A stretch of 64,000 bases of DNA from Notolepis coatsorum (GCA_963971535.1 OZ020585.1:24123236-24187235), one strand, 5' to 3'; shown: positions 11,355 through 24,489, counted from the first letter of the stretch. Notes: a model not told the origin generated them from the letters alone. Numbers and translations are program-made.

Positions 11355-12389
11355 CAAGCAGCTGAGTGAATCCAGACTTGGATCACTTTTGTCAACACAA
11401 ATCACAATGCAGAGCCCAAATCGCTAACAGCGTTAACAGTGTGGCACACTCAACCTACTCCAGAACTGATTCAACTGAACTATGTTGTCTATATTATTGT
11501 TACTATCTTATCTACTGCCTACATCTGTCTTACACTGTATTCATACCTACTTTCAATTTACTACTTTTATCCAACCTATAGTTTATCCACATAACACTGT
11601 ACAATAATATGTACGTATATCTATATGGTTGGTTGGTTATATTTACCATAGTGTATTCATAATTATACCCCTGTGTACAAAAATATTGTACCTACATTAG
11701 CTTAGCATATTTACTCTAACCTTTTCATATACTGTACTCCATATATACACACGCTATATATATGTACACTACAATGTACATATTATTTATACGTGTGCAA
11801 TGACAAATACATTGAACCTATTCTAATCTAACACAGAATGGTTGCAACTGTGAAGGGAAGTGTAGTGACGCTGCAAATACTATGATTAGTCGGCTGTTGC
11901 CCATTGGGCCGTGATGTCCAAAAAGGTGTCAACATCAATGTCTTTCTGACAATGGTCTTTAGACCAACATCGGTTCCACGTTAAATGTAGGCTACTACAA
12001 CTGCTTAAAAAATCTTCCTATGAGACAATTCAGATTTGGGTTTAATGAAAATAATTAGTGTAAGTTGTACTGTGACATCAGTTGGTCTGGACTCCGGGGG
12101 GCCGTTGCTAGCCGGGGGAGCATCCATTATACATGCACTAATGTGGGCTTAAACATCAGAATTTAGCAGTCAACCCCTTAACCAACCTCTAAGCCTCGCA
12201 ATTTCCACGTCTCCTTTCAACGCTACGACACTGGACAGAGGAAATGATGAGGCAATTACACTGTGAAATTATGTCTGCTATAGGCTATATATACCATCTC
12301 CTCTGATCTGCTCTTTCTCTCCCTCTCTCTCTCTCTCTCTTCTCTCACTTTCCCGGTTAACGCTGCCATGCAGTTGACTATTCTCACCT
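11355..12389. other. Intergenic, AT-rich, with a short CT tract
   Basis: No gene is seen. A short (CT)n tract lies near 12310-12345. The rest shows no repeat I could match within the window. Confidence 0.5.
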
Positions 12390-12650
12390 TCCCCCCATCG
12401 CCACGGTCGGGGAATGAATTTTCATAATGAATTGTTCACGTCCTCTGTGGCGCTACAGGCGAGCGGTGAACCCCTGACAGTGGAGACGGACGCGGCCGGA
12501 CGCGTCACTCCTCCGAGATGGAAGGAGAATCGATTAATGGAAGCATGAGGCCAAAACAATTACAACGTACCGGGGCGGCAATGAAATTACAACGTGTCTG
12601 TGGCTGCATGAGGAAAATTGCAGATTTCAAACATTCAATAATCCAGGGAA
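12390..12650. other. Possible conserved non-coding element
   Basis: This piece stands out from its surroundings. It is balanced in composition and low in simple repeat, with several homeodomain-like ATTA/TAAT cores (TCATAATGAATTG, CGATTAATGG, CAATTACAACG) next to GC-rich blocks (GGACGCGGCCGGACGCGTC). There is no ORF. This is an impression from the sequence only; no alignment could be run. Confidence 0.25.
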
Positions 12651-12783
12651 CACAGGTTTGTTAGCTCACTTGCGCTAAGTAAAGTAACCTGGAGAACCAT
12701 TTAATGGGGACATATTTTATAATAATATATATACGGTAGGTCTTTGAGGTCTCATAAACATGTCTTTAAAGTTTTCTGCTGAA

Positions 12784-14177
<1,394 letters not shown>

Positions 14178-14314
14178 TGATTGTGATTGGTCAATAGCGC
14201 TCGGTTGCCCATAGCAGCGGTCAATTATTTCTCGATAATTCACCGCTGCTATGGGCAACGCGCAATAATGACCGCTGTTAGGGGCAACAGAGCGCTATTG
14301 ACCAATCACAATCA
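14178..14314. repeat. Palindromic MITE-like repeat 1
   Basis: The outer arms GATTGGTCAATAGCGCT (left) and AGCGCTATTGACCAATC (right) are inverted copies. An inner hairpin pairs GTTGCCCATAGCAGCGG with CCGCTGCTATGGGCAAC around a short loop. A third partial arm (CCGCTGTTAGGGGCAAC) lies between. Such compact nested palindromes are typical of small non-autonomous DNA elements. Confidence 0.7.
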
Positions 14315-14500
14315 AGCATTTTGATCGCAGTCACGAAAGCTAAGGTCAGCATATGCACAGCTGCACTACATCAGGTGCAATCAGACCACACACCTGCCGG
14401 CGATGACAGAGGAGCAACAGAACAACTGCGTCTGCATTTGATCTCGTCTTGTTGATGGTGTAAAATGAATTACGTTAGTAAGTTAGCCCTGTAATAAGCG

Positions 14501-14615
14501 GGATAATGTATAGCTATACTCGGTCATTATCGCAAAATAATTGACCTTCACTGCGTTTAGAACACCGTGCCGGTCAATTATTTTGCGACAATGACCTTGT
14601 AGCTATACATTATCC
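14501..14615. repeat. Palindromic MITE-like repeat 2
   Basis: Arms of about 45 bases (GGATAATGTATAGCTA..ATAATTGACC and GGTCAATTAT..TAGCTACAAGG on the complement) flank a 25-base loop. It shares the GGTCAATTATT motif with repeat 1, so the two may be related or parts of one element. Confidence 0.65.
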
Positions 14616-14838
14616 CTTACTTAAATACTCACTCTTGAATCCCTCCGTCTAGTCCTCTCCATCCAGAGAGGGTGGCCGCTTTTCCTTTTCCATTTCTGCT
14701 CCCTGTACATAAAATAGAAATTATTTTTTAACTGATCACTCAAATGAATACTGTGATGGTCAAGATGGGTCAACAATTAAGTGTTGGGGTACATACTATA
14801 AATGTGAGAATAAGGAGCATGCATTGTTAAAAAAGGCT

Positions 14839-15231
14839 TCAGAAGGCCTTGGGAACAGCAGTATCAGGGGCTGGAGCTGGACAGGCTCTTTCATCAGCAC
14901 TTCTCCTTCCCTTTGCCAGCCACAACCTCACATCATTTTCTGGATTGAACTGTCCTAGCGGTGGTCCATTACATTTGATAAAAACCAGACTGGACAGTCG
15001 GCTGACAGAGAGAGCATTCCTTTTTGCAGTAAGGATATCATTCATGCTGCTGAATCCCCGCTCACACTCACTAGTGGAGACAGCGATGGTTCGGAATGCT
15101 TTTAGTAGAGGCTCCATGGCAGCAGGTGTACGGGATGCGCTGATTTCCTTATATTCACGAAAGCCCTGAACAGTCTGTCTTCTGTGACTCGAAGCTTCGA
15201 AGCTTCGTTCGATGGCACAAGCTTCGAACAT
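14839..15231 (-). pseudogene. hAT transposase C-terminal fragment
   Basis: Encodes 130 codons ending in the hAT dimerisation region: AFRTIAVSTSECERGFSSMN, then LTAKRNALSVSRLSSLVFIK. The Ser-x-Cys-Glu-Arg-x-Phe-Ser motif carries the last acidic residue of the hAT catalytic triad. The N-terminal two thirds are missing. The upstream sequence on that strand runs into CTTCGAAGCTTCGA-type repeats, so the ATG at 15231 is probably accidental. A KIAA1586/ZNF862-like relative is likely. Confidence 0.8.
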
Positions 15232-15472
15232 TAAAAAAAAATCGAAGTAAAAAAAAAGAAAATCAAAGAAAAAAAAACACTTGATACTGACTCAAATAAT
15301 AAGCTCAGAAATACAAAAATACAACACTATGTCCAGGCAAACCTTTGTCTATGTAGGCTTTAGAGGGTTATGGTAACTCTTTCATGTTTTTATTGTTTCA
15401 TGTTTGCTGTAGCCTGTAGTTACTGTCATCTGTTTCTGCAGCGGATAACTGTCACACTCTGTCGCTGCCTGG

Positions 15473-15592
<120 letters not shown>

Positions 15593-16103
15593 CCAGTGAG
15601 TCGTAGTTTATAGTGCGCTCAGTGATCTATTCCGTTGTTCTTTAATCCGTGCCTAACCCTGTGTTGTCCTCTTTTCCCGCTGTCCGATACCTGGCTCTTC
15701 ACCCCAGGCATGTGAGCTTTGAGATCGGGTAAGCATAACAATATTTTAATACACTTAATTACACATTGTGCCAAGCACAAATGCTATGGATGAATGCAGT
15801 GTCAAGGAAATGCCATTCACACAAATGTATGCCCTAGAACCCACTAATATTTTTTTTTAACCCTAGTTGCCAGTCGTGATATGTTTCAAATCAAGGGCCA
15901 TACACGTTGCCCATATAAGGGCCGTTGGACGCTTAAATAAAGTAAAACCAGTGCAGCACAGCAGTCGACTCAGATCGCCACTTCATAGTACATTACAAGG
16001 CATACCTTCAAACGTAAATTAGACACGGCGGTCTTAAATTAATAAAGTATAACCAGTTGTTGACGTCACACAGCCAGACACTGTTACACAGTGCAGCACA
16101 GCA

Positions 16104-16295
16104 GTTCTGTTTCGTAATGGCTCTCGCTCGGCGTCACTCTCTGCACTGTACCTCACTCGTGCACGCGCACTGAATAAAAAATTCCACAATGCACCTTTAC
16201 ATCCCAACATCCGTCTGGCCACACCCCCATCAGCTTACCTACATAAGCAGGGGTGGGGCCACACACTCGCCTCCTTCTTCGCTTTCACCACAAGG
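16104..16295 (+). repeat. Left inverted terminal repeat of the DIRS element
   Basis: Starts GTTCTGTTTCGTAATGG. It includes CTCGGCGTCACTCTCTGC and GTGGGGCCACACACTCGC, and matches the right end in reverse complement with few differences. Confidence 0.85.
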
Positions 16296-19200
16296 AAGTG
16301 CCTTCGGTAGATCCCCACTTGACGAGGTTGTTAGTAGAAGAAAGTTGGAAAACAAGAGATACGTTGACATCATATCTTTATTTTCTCTCTCACTATTTTC
16401 GAGAAAATACGCTGATATTGTCTTCGTTACTGGAGTGCCTGGAAGATGATGATCATTCTACACCTCCACCGGTTTTTTCGTATTAGGAGTTCAAGCCGCT
16501 GACATGCCTCCCAACTACAATCCTCCTTGCTGCGGCTGGATGGGGTAAGACCCTCCAGCAACACAGCTGGACTGTAGGACGCACCGACTGTTGTGAGAAG
16601 CGGTGGGTTCCAGGTTTGGTGAGTAATGTTTGCTTGCGAGCACCACTTGTCTGTTAGTGCTATGGGGGCTAGCTGACAATGTTTACGAAAACCGGCCCCA
16701 GATTAGGGTCCTTCTGTTCAGCCTTTTAGGCGACGGCGGAGGATCTTGGTTTGAAGCCCATTATAGTCAACTAGTGGGCCACGACCAGTAACTGGTGATC
16801 CCAGGATTCTCTGGACGAGTGGATGCTTCTCTGTCACCGTGTAGGCCCCATCTTTCATATACAAATGAGAGTATACCCTCACGAGGAAATGTGGGCATGG
16901 ATGTTCGTTATCGGGAGATCCATGTTCAAGTCGGCTACAGCCCAGATGGGACTTGTGCTGGCTCCGCCGGATGTCTGGTAAAATCACCGTTGTAAACTGT
17001 GTTGACATCTCTTTTTCTCTTCTCTCTTAAAAGGTGAGGAGGGTTTCAGAACGGCGGCTTGTCTGAAGTGTGGCTTCTTATATCGTTTGTGTACAAGTTC
17101 AGGTGGTAGCTGCTTAGCAGTTAGCTGCTTAGCTTGCGTGCTAGTTGTGGCCTACTGTGTTAGCCAGTCAGCTGTTAGCTGCGCAGCTGTTAGCTGCGGT
17201 ATTAGCTCGCTGTGTTTACCAGGCTAGTACACGTTAGCTTGCTGCTATCAGCCGAACGGCTGTTAGCTTAATGCTACACTGTTGAACGTTTCTGTGACTA
17301 TAACATGCCTTAAACACTCTGACTACGACGTCATCTTTGACAGAGGATGTTAGTCGAACCTACCCGGAGCCGGCCGGCGAGGACTGCGTCAACAAGGAGA
17401 ACCGTAGCGGCGGGATGGAGCAGCGACGCTGCCCGTGTCGTCAAACACAGGATGCTGTGTTTACTACTGGTGCCCTGTTAGAGACTGCAGTTCGCTTGAT
17501 TTGCGCTCTCGGTAGGAAGGTCCTGACCAGACCTTAAAATGCGTCTTCTTCCTTCCCTTCTAAATGTTTTGTAAATAACAATATTTTCCAAAACGAGTGT
17601 TGCTGCACTACATTTAGGATACGACGCGAGTTGTGTGTGAATTGTCTTGTCACTGGTATTAGCTTCTCCATGCAAATCGGGTTGTTTGTTACAGATGTAA
17701 AAATGATCTGGTTTGTTGTGTTGAGAAACATCATGTGTGTTCATGTACCGTGTACTCACAACTAAGGGGGTTAAACTAACCTATAAAGCTATGCTTAGTG
17801 ACATATGAGTGAAGAATGAATTCTTTTCTCAGCCTGTAATGACAATGAACAGTGTGTTCACATATTAACAGGTTTACCTGTTCAACTGGCCGTATTAAGG
17901 GTAAGGCAGGAGGGGTGTTTCCCCCCGGTTCCCTGGGGACTTCCTCACCCTCCTCTCAGACATGTTGTTTACAATATATTGTGTCAGTGTGTGGTGGGAT
18001 ACGATGTAACCCTTGGCTTGATTGCTGGGGTTGTGCTAAAACTGCTTGAGGAACTGTATTTTCCTAAAAGAAAAGATTGTTTGGTCACTTTTCGTGTGTG
18101 CTTAGCAAGGCCTGTGGCCGATACTAATCGAGAATTGTGTATTCTCTCATTATGAAAAACGGCGTTCCTCTGTAGAGTGTATTGCCATTTTTTGTGGTGG
18201 TAAAGGGTTGTGTGTATCTTGTGATCTACAACTGGGTTGGGTTGGCCACAGAAGCACATGTGTAAGTCTGGTACCGGGGCTCTTAAGGGGGCCCTCTCTA
18301 TTCTGTGTTTTTTTCCTTAGTAAAAATCAGATAGCAGGTTAGCACATGAGCTGTGTGAAGCTGTTAGACGCTTCATGTAGCTGACTATGACTGTCATACT
18401 CTGTCGTTACATCGTATCATGGGTGTGGGGTCGTAAAGGGGTGAACTGGTAATCCTTTCCTCCCCTTGTTTGATGGGCAGGGGTTAAGACCTCCTGTCCT
18501 TCAAGGTTCCTGTCACATTGCTGTTCGGCACGTTACAGGGTAAGAGGGGGGGGGGGGGGGAGTTTCCTGGTCCCACGCCCTGGAATATTGGGCGTGTGCA
18601 CTGCAGAAATTCCCCCGCCACAGAGTACGTTACTGTGCGCATCTCTGTTGGTAAGACTTCCGTGAGCTGTTCAGGTCCATATGATGGATCTGTTTCAGGG
18701 AGGGGTCAGGGCTCCTCCTCACGAAGCTCCTACTCGGGCCTTCTGTGAGTTAGGACTCTCCTTCCATGTGAGGGAGCCTCCTCAGAGTGCAGAGCCTCCT
18801 CCTCAGATTGTCAAGGTGAGTAGAACTCCAAAAAGGAGTCCTGCTCTATTGTGTGTGTATTCGATTCAATTCGATTATTGAGTGTATTTGTTCAGTGCCT
18901 CCTCCTCGGAGAGCCCTAATCCAAATATTACATAGCTCAATGTTACAATATATTCTTTTCAATCTATACAGCTCGCGTGGGAAGTCTCTCTGGGGATTTC
19001 CGCCTCCTCCCTATGGGAGGGTGGTGGGATGTAAAAATGTAAACAATTTTTACCCTCAGCCTGCGTCACAAGGGATTCATGTCAGTCTGTGTTCTTTCTT
19101 TTTTGGATAAAAAGAGGAAGGTACATGAAGCACGACGGCTCCGTGTCGTTCTCCCAGGCGACTTGGAGGAACAATGTTGGTGTCTGGCTAGACTATCCAT

Positions 19201-19753
19201 TGATGTGGGTCTCGACGCATACATAGTGCTGGCTCGGTGTGTTTCTGTTACAGGATCACACAGGGGCTAAGCGCGCCTTGGTTGCTTGTAAAAACAGCGT
19301 TTTTATAGGGCAACTGGGATGGAGTTTTGTCTCTTCCGAGCCCCAGTTTACTAGGTTGTCTCGATGAATTCTCGTTCATATCTGGGGGATGTTAACGGAA
19401 TAGATCAGAACATAGGTAGAGGGGTCTCACGCCCTTGGGGTGGGCCACTGAGCACGGTCTAAATGAGGACCGTCTGGGTGGCGCCCTCTTTTCATGTTTT
19501 AGATCGACACGCATACCTACCCCCTCTCCTGGAGTGGGCATGTCGGCGTGGTTAGGACACGGGACTGGTCTGGTCACGCTGGTCCAGGTCAGTTAACCCG
19601 TTGTCCGCCGGGGATGCAGATCTGCTGTTCTGGTACCCAGAGGGACTTGTGCTTTTTTCAGGGGGAAAAATGTCAGGTCGGTCCGGGTGTCACAGGGTTA
19701 GGCGCTATGGAGACCCTTGTTGGGTACATATTGTACTCTGCACTGTCGTAATG

Positions 19754-19872
19754 GCTTACGGCCATGCAAACCTGTACACGCCCGATCTCGTCCAATCTCG
19801 GCCGCTACGCAGGTTTGGTCCTGGTTAGTACTTGGTTGGGAGACCGCCTGGGAATACAGAGTGCGGTGTGCT
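19754..19872 (+). rRNA. Diverged full-length 5S rRNA-like sequence inside the DIRS element
   Basis: All 119 positions align by eye with vertebrate 5S rRNA: GCTTACGGCCAT at the 5' end, CACGCCCGATCTCGTC, then the internal promoter region GGTTAGTACTTGG.TGGGAGACCGCCTGGGAATAC. Helix II has changed on both sides yet still pairs (CAAACCTG with CAGGTTTG, against CCACCCTG/CAGGGT in standard 5S). Helix I near the 3' end (GCGGTGTGCTT) pairs less well. It may be a 5S pseudogene, a minor 5S family or a captured pol III promoter. No SINE3-type tail was recognised. Confidence 0.75.
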
Positions 19873-20533
19873 TGGGGCTGGTTCTCCATTCTTTTCGCTC
19901 CTCTCTCACGTGTGGCGAAGAGGGGGCTGTTGGGGTGGTCTTGGACCTCCTCTGGCAACCCTGTGCTTCCCGTGCCGCCGGGCCCGGTCCGAAGTAATGT
20001 TTCGTCGACCCGTAGGCCTGGAATAACCCTTTTTTGAAAACTGAAACACTTGTACTGCGGTATAGCCAGTTATGCCCGCAGGTGTGTTTTGGAGTTTTCT
20101 CTTGAGGGGTTATAGGAACAACCACCGCATAGGGTAACGACAAGGTGGTTGATTCCCTGGTGTGTTGGAGCAGTGTCAACTCCCGGGTTACCCGGTTGAG
20201 TGTGCCCCTGCACGTTCATGATGTCTGCCAATCATGTCAGCCTTCTCTGCCTCAACCCCTCTGGGTGGTTTTTTTTTAATGGAGGCTTGGTCATGCAACA
20301 ACGCCAGCTTACGCCCCTTCCGCCGGGGGGGCTGTTCTCACCTAACTCCCTTGGCGCCTGTCTCGTCCGCAGGGCTCCAGGCTCAGGTTACAGCCTGTTG
20401 CCTGGTTTCCCCGGTGCGCTGCCTGCTTCCGTTGGTTAACCTTTTTTGTGTGCTTACGGCCATGCTGACTGCCTGTTCTGCAGGGTCAGTGTACCAGGCG
20501 GTGTGCTATTGGGGGGAAAGGGCCCGCTCTTGG

Positions 20534-20775
20534 AGTTCAAGTTCAAGTTTCTTTAATAGTTGTCATACAGAAGTACAGAATACTTTTATACAAAATGCTT
20601 CTTACTGTTACGCTCCAGAGACTGTGCAAGACAAGATAAGTATGAAATAAAATAACATAGTATAGCATGTAAATTAGAAGTAAAAAAATTAGGTCACAGT
20701 GTTCAGTATAGACATATGTACAATGTTCGATGCAGAATAGACGTAACTGAGTTACCATATAATATACAATACAAT
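20534..20775 (-). repeat. LINE-like 3' tail inserted in the DIRS element
   Basis: Begins AGTTCAAGTTCAAGTTTC followed by TTTAAT, which on the minus strand is a tail of tandem TTGAAC after an AATAAA-like signal. The same tail type ends a unit near 33750. AT-rich content contrasts sharply with the GC-rich DIRS sequence on both sides. Confidence 0.6.
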
Positions 20776-21266
20776 GGAGGGGCCTTATCCGAATACGCTG
20801 GCGATGTGGGGGGCGGTGTCACTAAGTGACCGCCTGGTGGGGTCTTGATGCCTGGCGTCATTGACCTCTCCGGGCCCCCGTTTTCCAGGGGATCCAGTCC
20901 CTTTGGTGGGTCTGGGTCTTCCTTCATGCTCCGCTGCTACGGCCTTGCCACGGGGTTGGGTTTGCTCTTGACCCTGTGATTTCTGGGGGCAGTAACGAGG
21001 TTGTTCCTTCCGTTCGTTCCCGGGTGGCATGCGGGTTGTGCGTGTGTGTAGTCGTGGGGTCAGGCCACGGTCTGCTCACCCTGTGCGTTGAGTTGCTTGA
21101 GTGCCTCTTCACACGGTCGGGTCCGTCGCCCTCCCGGGAACCTCCAATAGGGGGGGTGCCCTCCATTAGGGGGGGTCGGGGGGGCTCGGTCCTCCCCGAT
21201 CTGATGGTTGTGGGGGGCCTCAGCGGGGTATATTTGTCGGCCGATGGCTCTCGCTCGGCCTCCCTT

Positions 21267-21360
21267 GTGCAGAGAGTGACGCCGAGTGAGAGCCATTACG
21301 AAACAGAACGATAGGTTATAACTATAACCAAGTTCTGTGAGTAATGGTGACGCTCGGCGT
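21267..21360 (+). repeat. Internal complementary region of the DIRS element
   Basis: Reads as the mirror of the left end (GAGAGCCATTACGAAACAG) joined through AAC to the mirror of the right end (ATAGGTTATAACTATAACC). In DIRS elements this region templates repair of the ends during circle formation. Confidence 0.8.
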
Positions 21361-21387
21361 CCGACGCCACTGCGGCCCTTGATCTCG

Positions 21388-21603
21388 CCTTGTGGTGAAA
21401 GCTTGGGAAGGAGGCGAGTGTGTGGCCCCACCCCTGCTTATGTAGGTAAGCTGATGGGGGTGTGGCCAGACGGATGTTGGGATGTAAAGGTGCATTGTGG
21501 AATTTTTTATTCAGTGCGCGTGCACGAGCGAGGTACAGTGCAGAGAGTGACGCCGAGCGTCACCATTACTCACAGAACTTGGTTATAGTTATAACCTATC
21601 GTT
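21388..21603 (-). repeat. Right inverted terminal repeat of the DIRS element
   Basis: Mirror of 16104-16295 plus an outer extension ending in TATAACCTATCGTT. The flanking AACTCAGATTGCCA continues the pre-insertion sequence. Confidence 0.85.
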
Positions 21604-22199
21604 AACTCAGATTGCCATCACCATCGCCACCGTATTATAACTGCTGAAATATAATAATATGAATATGTTATCTTACCGTTATTTGAACACAAAATCCATG
21701 CGTCTCTCCTTGCAATTGAACACCTCTGTGACTCTTTAAAAGTCGCCCGCTTGTTGAAGTCTCGAAAGTCTCAGCATGATGATGTTGATTAAAAAAGACA
21801 TCCTAATTTACCTAGTAACAGATAATGTACCAGAACGAAAGAGCTACTGATTGGTTTGTAAGCATGCTTACCCTGGGCATATTAGTAGCGGGCTGAAGGA
21901 ACAAATTCAAAGCCTGTGGTGGAAATCATGCTTTCAAATCGAGAGAGAGCAGAGAGAGTGCTTATAGGCTACCTGCGGGTGGCGCCAAAAAACTAAAGCA
22001 AAATTAATGACTGCTGCTGCACTGGGACCACAGATGAGGACTCTTTTAATGATTTAATTATTTTTATTTTAATATTTCACAGTGTTCTTTTTAAATGTTT
22101 CCCTTGGGTAAGCATTGCTTACCTTGCTTATATGGACGGCCCTGCTTCACCCTGATCTCGTGCTCGGATAACGTGTTCTGACCTCCGCCTGCCTGTCTG
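21604..22199. other. No gene; possible hAT terminus at 22107-22144
   Basis: The end TTATATGGACGGCCCTG resembles a hAT terminal repeat (CAGGGCCGTCC on the other strand). No partner end was found, so this is tentative. It might belong to the hAT whose transposase remnant lies at 14839-15231, with the DIRS element nested inside. Confidence 0.3.
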
Positions 22200-22966
22200 A
22201 CTATTCTCCTTGCTTTTTCCCATATCAAGTGCCTCATCTTTCACTCTGTCATCTTTCTCTCGCATTACAGATGCTGAAGCGTTGACCCTGGTGATGTTGA
22301 ACCGTCCCACTACATGCCAGCTGGTACCCGATACCCTCCCCACTCCTCCAGACCATAGCACCAGACATCCTCCCATTCCAACGGCAACCATCAACTGCTC
22401 TCTCAACTCTCAAGTCTCTCTAAAACAAGCCAGTCACACCGCTCGTCAAAATACCAACCATGAACCCCACCGTCATTGATATCTATCGCTCTGTCTCTCT
22501 TCTGTCTTTCCTCTCTAAATCACTTGAATGTGCTGTATCCAACCAGCTCACTGATTATCTATTACAGAACAACCTCCTAGATCCAAATCAGTCGCCACTC
22601 CACAGAGACAGCCCTCATAGCAGTCATAGAGGCTATTCACTTAGCAAGAGCGAAAAGCCTCTCCTCTGTCCTGATTCTCCTGGACATGTCAGCAGCCTTC
22701 AACACAGTCAACCATCAGATCCTCCTCACATTCCTTGCAGGAATGGGAGCTGTAGGCTCTGCCTATGGCATGGCTGTCATCCTACCTCGACGACTCAACT
22801 CATTCAACTCTTCCTCTTATTTCCTCCCTCAGATACCCATGTCTCGGAACAGATCTCGGCCTGCCTGTCCAACATCTCCTCCTGGATGTTGACCAACCAC
22901 CTCAAACTGAACCCGAGCAAAACAGAGCTATACTTCACTTGCCGACTGTTGGATTTCGATGGCTAA
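22200..22966 (+). pseudogene. L2-clade (Maui-type) LINE reverse transcriptase fragment
   Basis: Pieces in several frames match the L2 reverse transcriptase: SLLSFLSKSLECAVSNQL, LLQNNLLDPNQS, MSAAFNTVNHQILL, WLSSYLDD and MLTNHLKLNPSKTEL. The segment that should carry [10 protein letters not shown] and YADD is missing, so there is an internal deletion as well as frameshifts. A weak continuation may reach about 23830 (NLSTRIASTTRTFRQ). It is old and inactive. Confidence 0.75.
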
Positions 22967-23844
22967 TTAGCCAGTATCACCTCTTCCTCTGTGCTCGTGT
23001 AGTTTCTGCGTTGTGTTTATCTCTCTCTCCGAAGTCGACCTTCTCATACTGGCTGTATATCGAATGTCATTCCCCTTATATGCAATCCGTAATCATAAGA
23101 ATTCGACACTGGCAACGTGATACCTTTCTTGGAAAACGTTGTTTATTCCATAAACAAAGCCTCGTAATCAGATGGAAAGCAGTTCTGTATTGTCCTTGAA
23201 AAGTCTTTGGAAGAAACTAAATTCATTATTCTAATGATCTCTCCTTTCACCCTGCTCGGTGGTCGTCGGGGCCTAGAAGGGGGGGGGGGGGGGGGGGGGG
23301 GGGGAAATCGTATCTGAATCTGACCTACACTGCAAGAAACTCGCAGCTATAAACTATAGTCCTTAGCAACGGCTAACCCGCCCCTTCGTCTTGTTACTAT
23401 GTGACACGCTGTCTTCTTTGACCCAAATCACTATAGCAACGGCCCATAGCTCTCTCTCTGACCAAAACCCTGCCTGCTCAGTGCTTATCTAGTTGTTTAT
23501 GGTACAAGCTGTCGAACGACCTCAGAGCACTGGGCTCTGCTTGCTACCGTGGAGACACAGAACTGACTGCCCTACTTTTAAGATCTATAGATCAGTCTGA
23601 GTAGATGCTGTCACCCACCAATATTTTACATTATATACACATTGAAAAACATAGACATCCTTCACGGCTGAATCCTCACCACTGACCGACCTTTCAATCA
23701 CAGTGAAGAACCTCTCTACTCGCATCGCCTCAACAACCAGAACCTTCCGCCAGAACCCTCAACTAAAAACACACTACTTCTGGTGCACTCCAGCTGTTTT
23801 CAGCATATTTCAGCAGCTTTGTTAAAAAGACCTACAGCCCCAGG
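22967..23844. other. No gene; poly-G tract and decayed LINE sequence
   Basis: Contains a 25-base G run near 23280-23304 and possibly the eroded 3' part of the preceding L2 LINE. No other feature is supported. Confidence 0.4.
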
Positions 23845-24026
23845 CGCCAGGGTTGTGCACCACGTAACTGCCCTCGCAGTAACGCAGCCGTCCCGGGTTC
23901 GACTCCAGCCCGGAGACCTATGCTGCACGTCTTCCCCCACATCTTCTCCCAACTTTCCTCTCTGCCGGGTCTATCCGAAACAAATAAAGCTGTAAAATGC
24001 CAACAAAAAAAAATAAAAAAAAATAA
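23845..24026 (+). repeat. tRNA-derived SINE with A-rich tail
   Basis: The head contains a B box (GGGTTCGACTCC). The body reads TGCTGCACGTCTTCCCCC and CTTTCCTCTCTGCC, then AATAAAGCTGTAAAATGCC and an A-rich tail. The body and tail match the common teleost SINE that ends in AATAAAGGC-AAAATGCC. Confidence 0.8.
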
Positions 24027-24489
24027 AGACCTACATCCCACCTTCAAAATAAACAAATTCCCAGTTGACAACAGCAAACTCAGGGGTGTTGGCAGCCATA
24101 CTAGAGAAAATGTCATGAATCATCATTGCAAATGCTTGTTTACACAGTGGCATGCTTATATAACACTCTACATATTGGAGAATAGATGCAGTGTCTTTGC
24201 TTTGATAATGAAAAGAACAATGTTCTCATCTATCTCATTCCATTTTTAGAACGAGTGTGGGTGACAGAGGAAAGACATGCTCGCTTACGCTGAAGTCTCG
24301 ACCACCACAGTTTTAAAATGCTGAAACAATTGGCTTCATACTCCAGGAGGTCTAATTCTGCTAGTTAGGGTCAATTGACCGTTTCTCCCTTGGCAGCAAA
24401 AAGGTTTTAAGGTGATTGAATGGAGATACCATCTGCTGTGATCATAACAGAGCCTGAGTAGTAAGTGGCATATACCTGTAACACAAAGC
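24027..24489. other. No gene recognised
   Basis: Only weak, short frames. No repeat copy was matched within the window. Confidence 0.45.

Larger units (their letters stand above)
16104..21603 (+). mobile_element. DIRS-type retroelement, no enzyme genes seen (fossil)
   Basis: The 5.5 kb element has the defining DIRS structure: inverted terminal repeats (about 16104-16295 and 21388-21603) and, inside the right one, an internal complementary region (21267-21360). That region joins the mirror of the left end to the mirror of the right end. Both ends carry GTT, and the internal region carries the shared AAC, as predicted for the circular intermediate of tyrosine-recombinase retroelements. There is no target duplication. 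No recombinase, reverse transcriptase or methyltransferase frame is recognisable, so it looks non-autonomous or heavily reduced. Termini are well preserved, suggesting modest age. Confidence 0.8.

Noticed and set aside
16718-17537. Coding exons of a DIRS gag on either strand
   Set aside because: Short frames with plausible splice-like borders exist, but none resembles a known DIRS protein.
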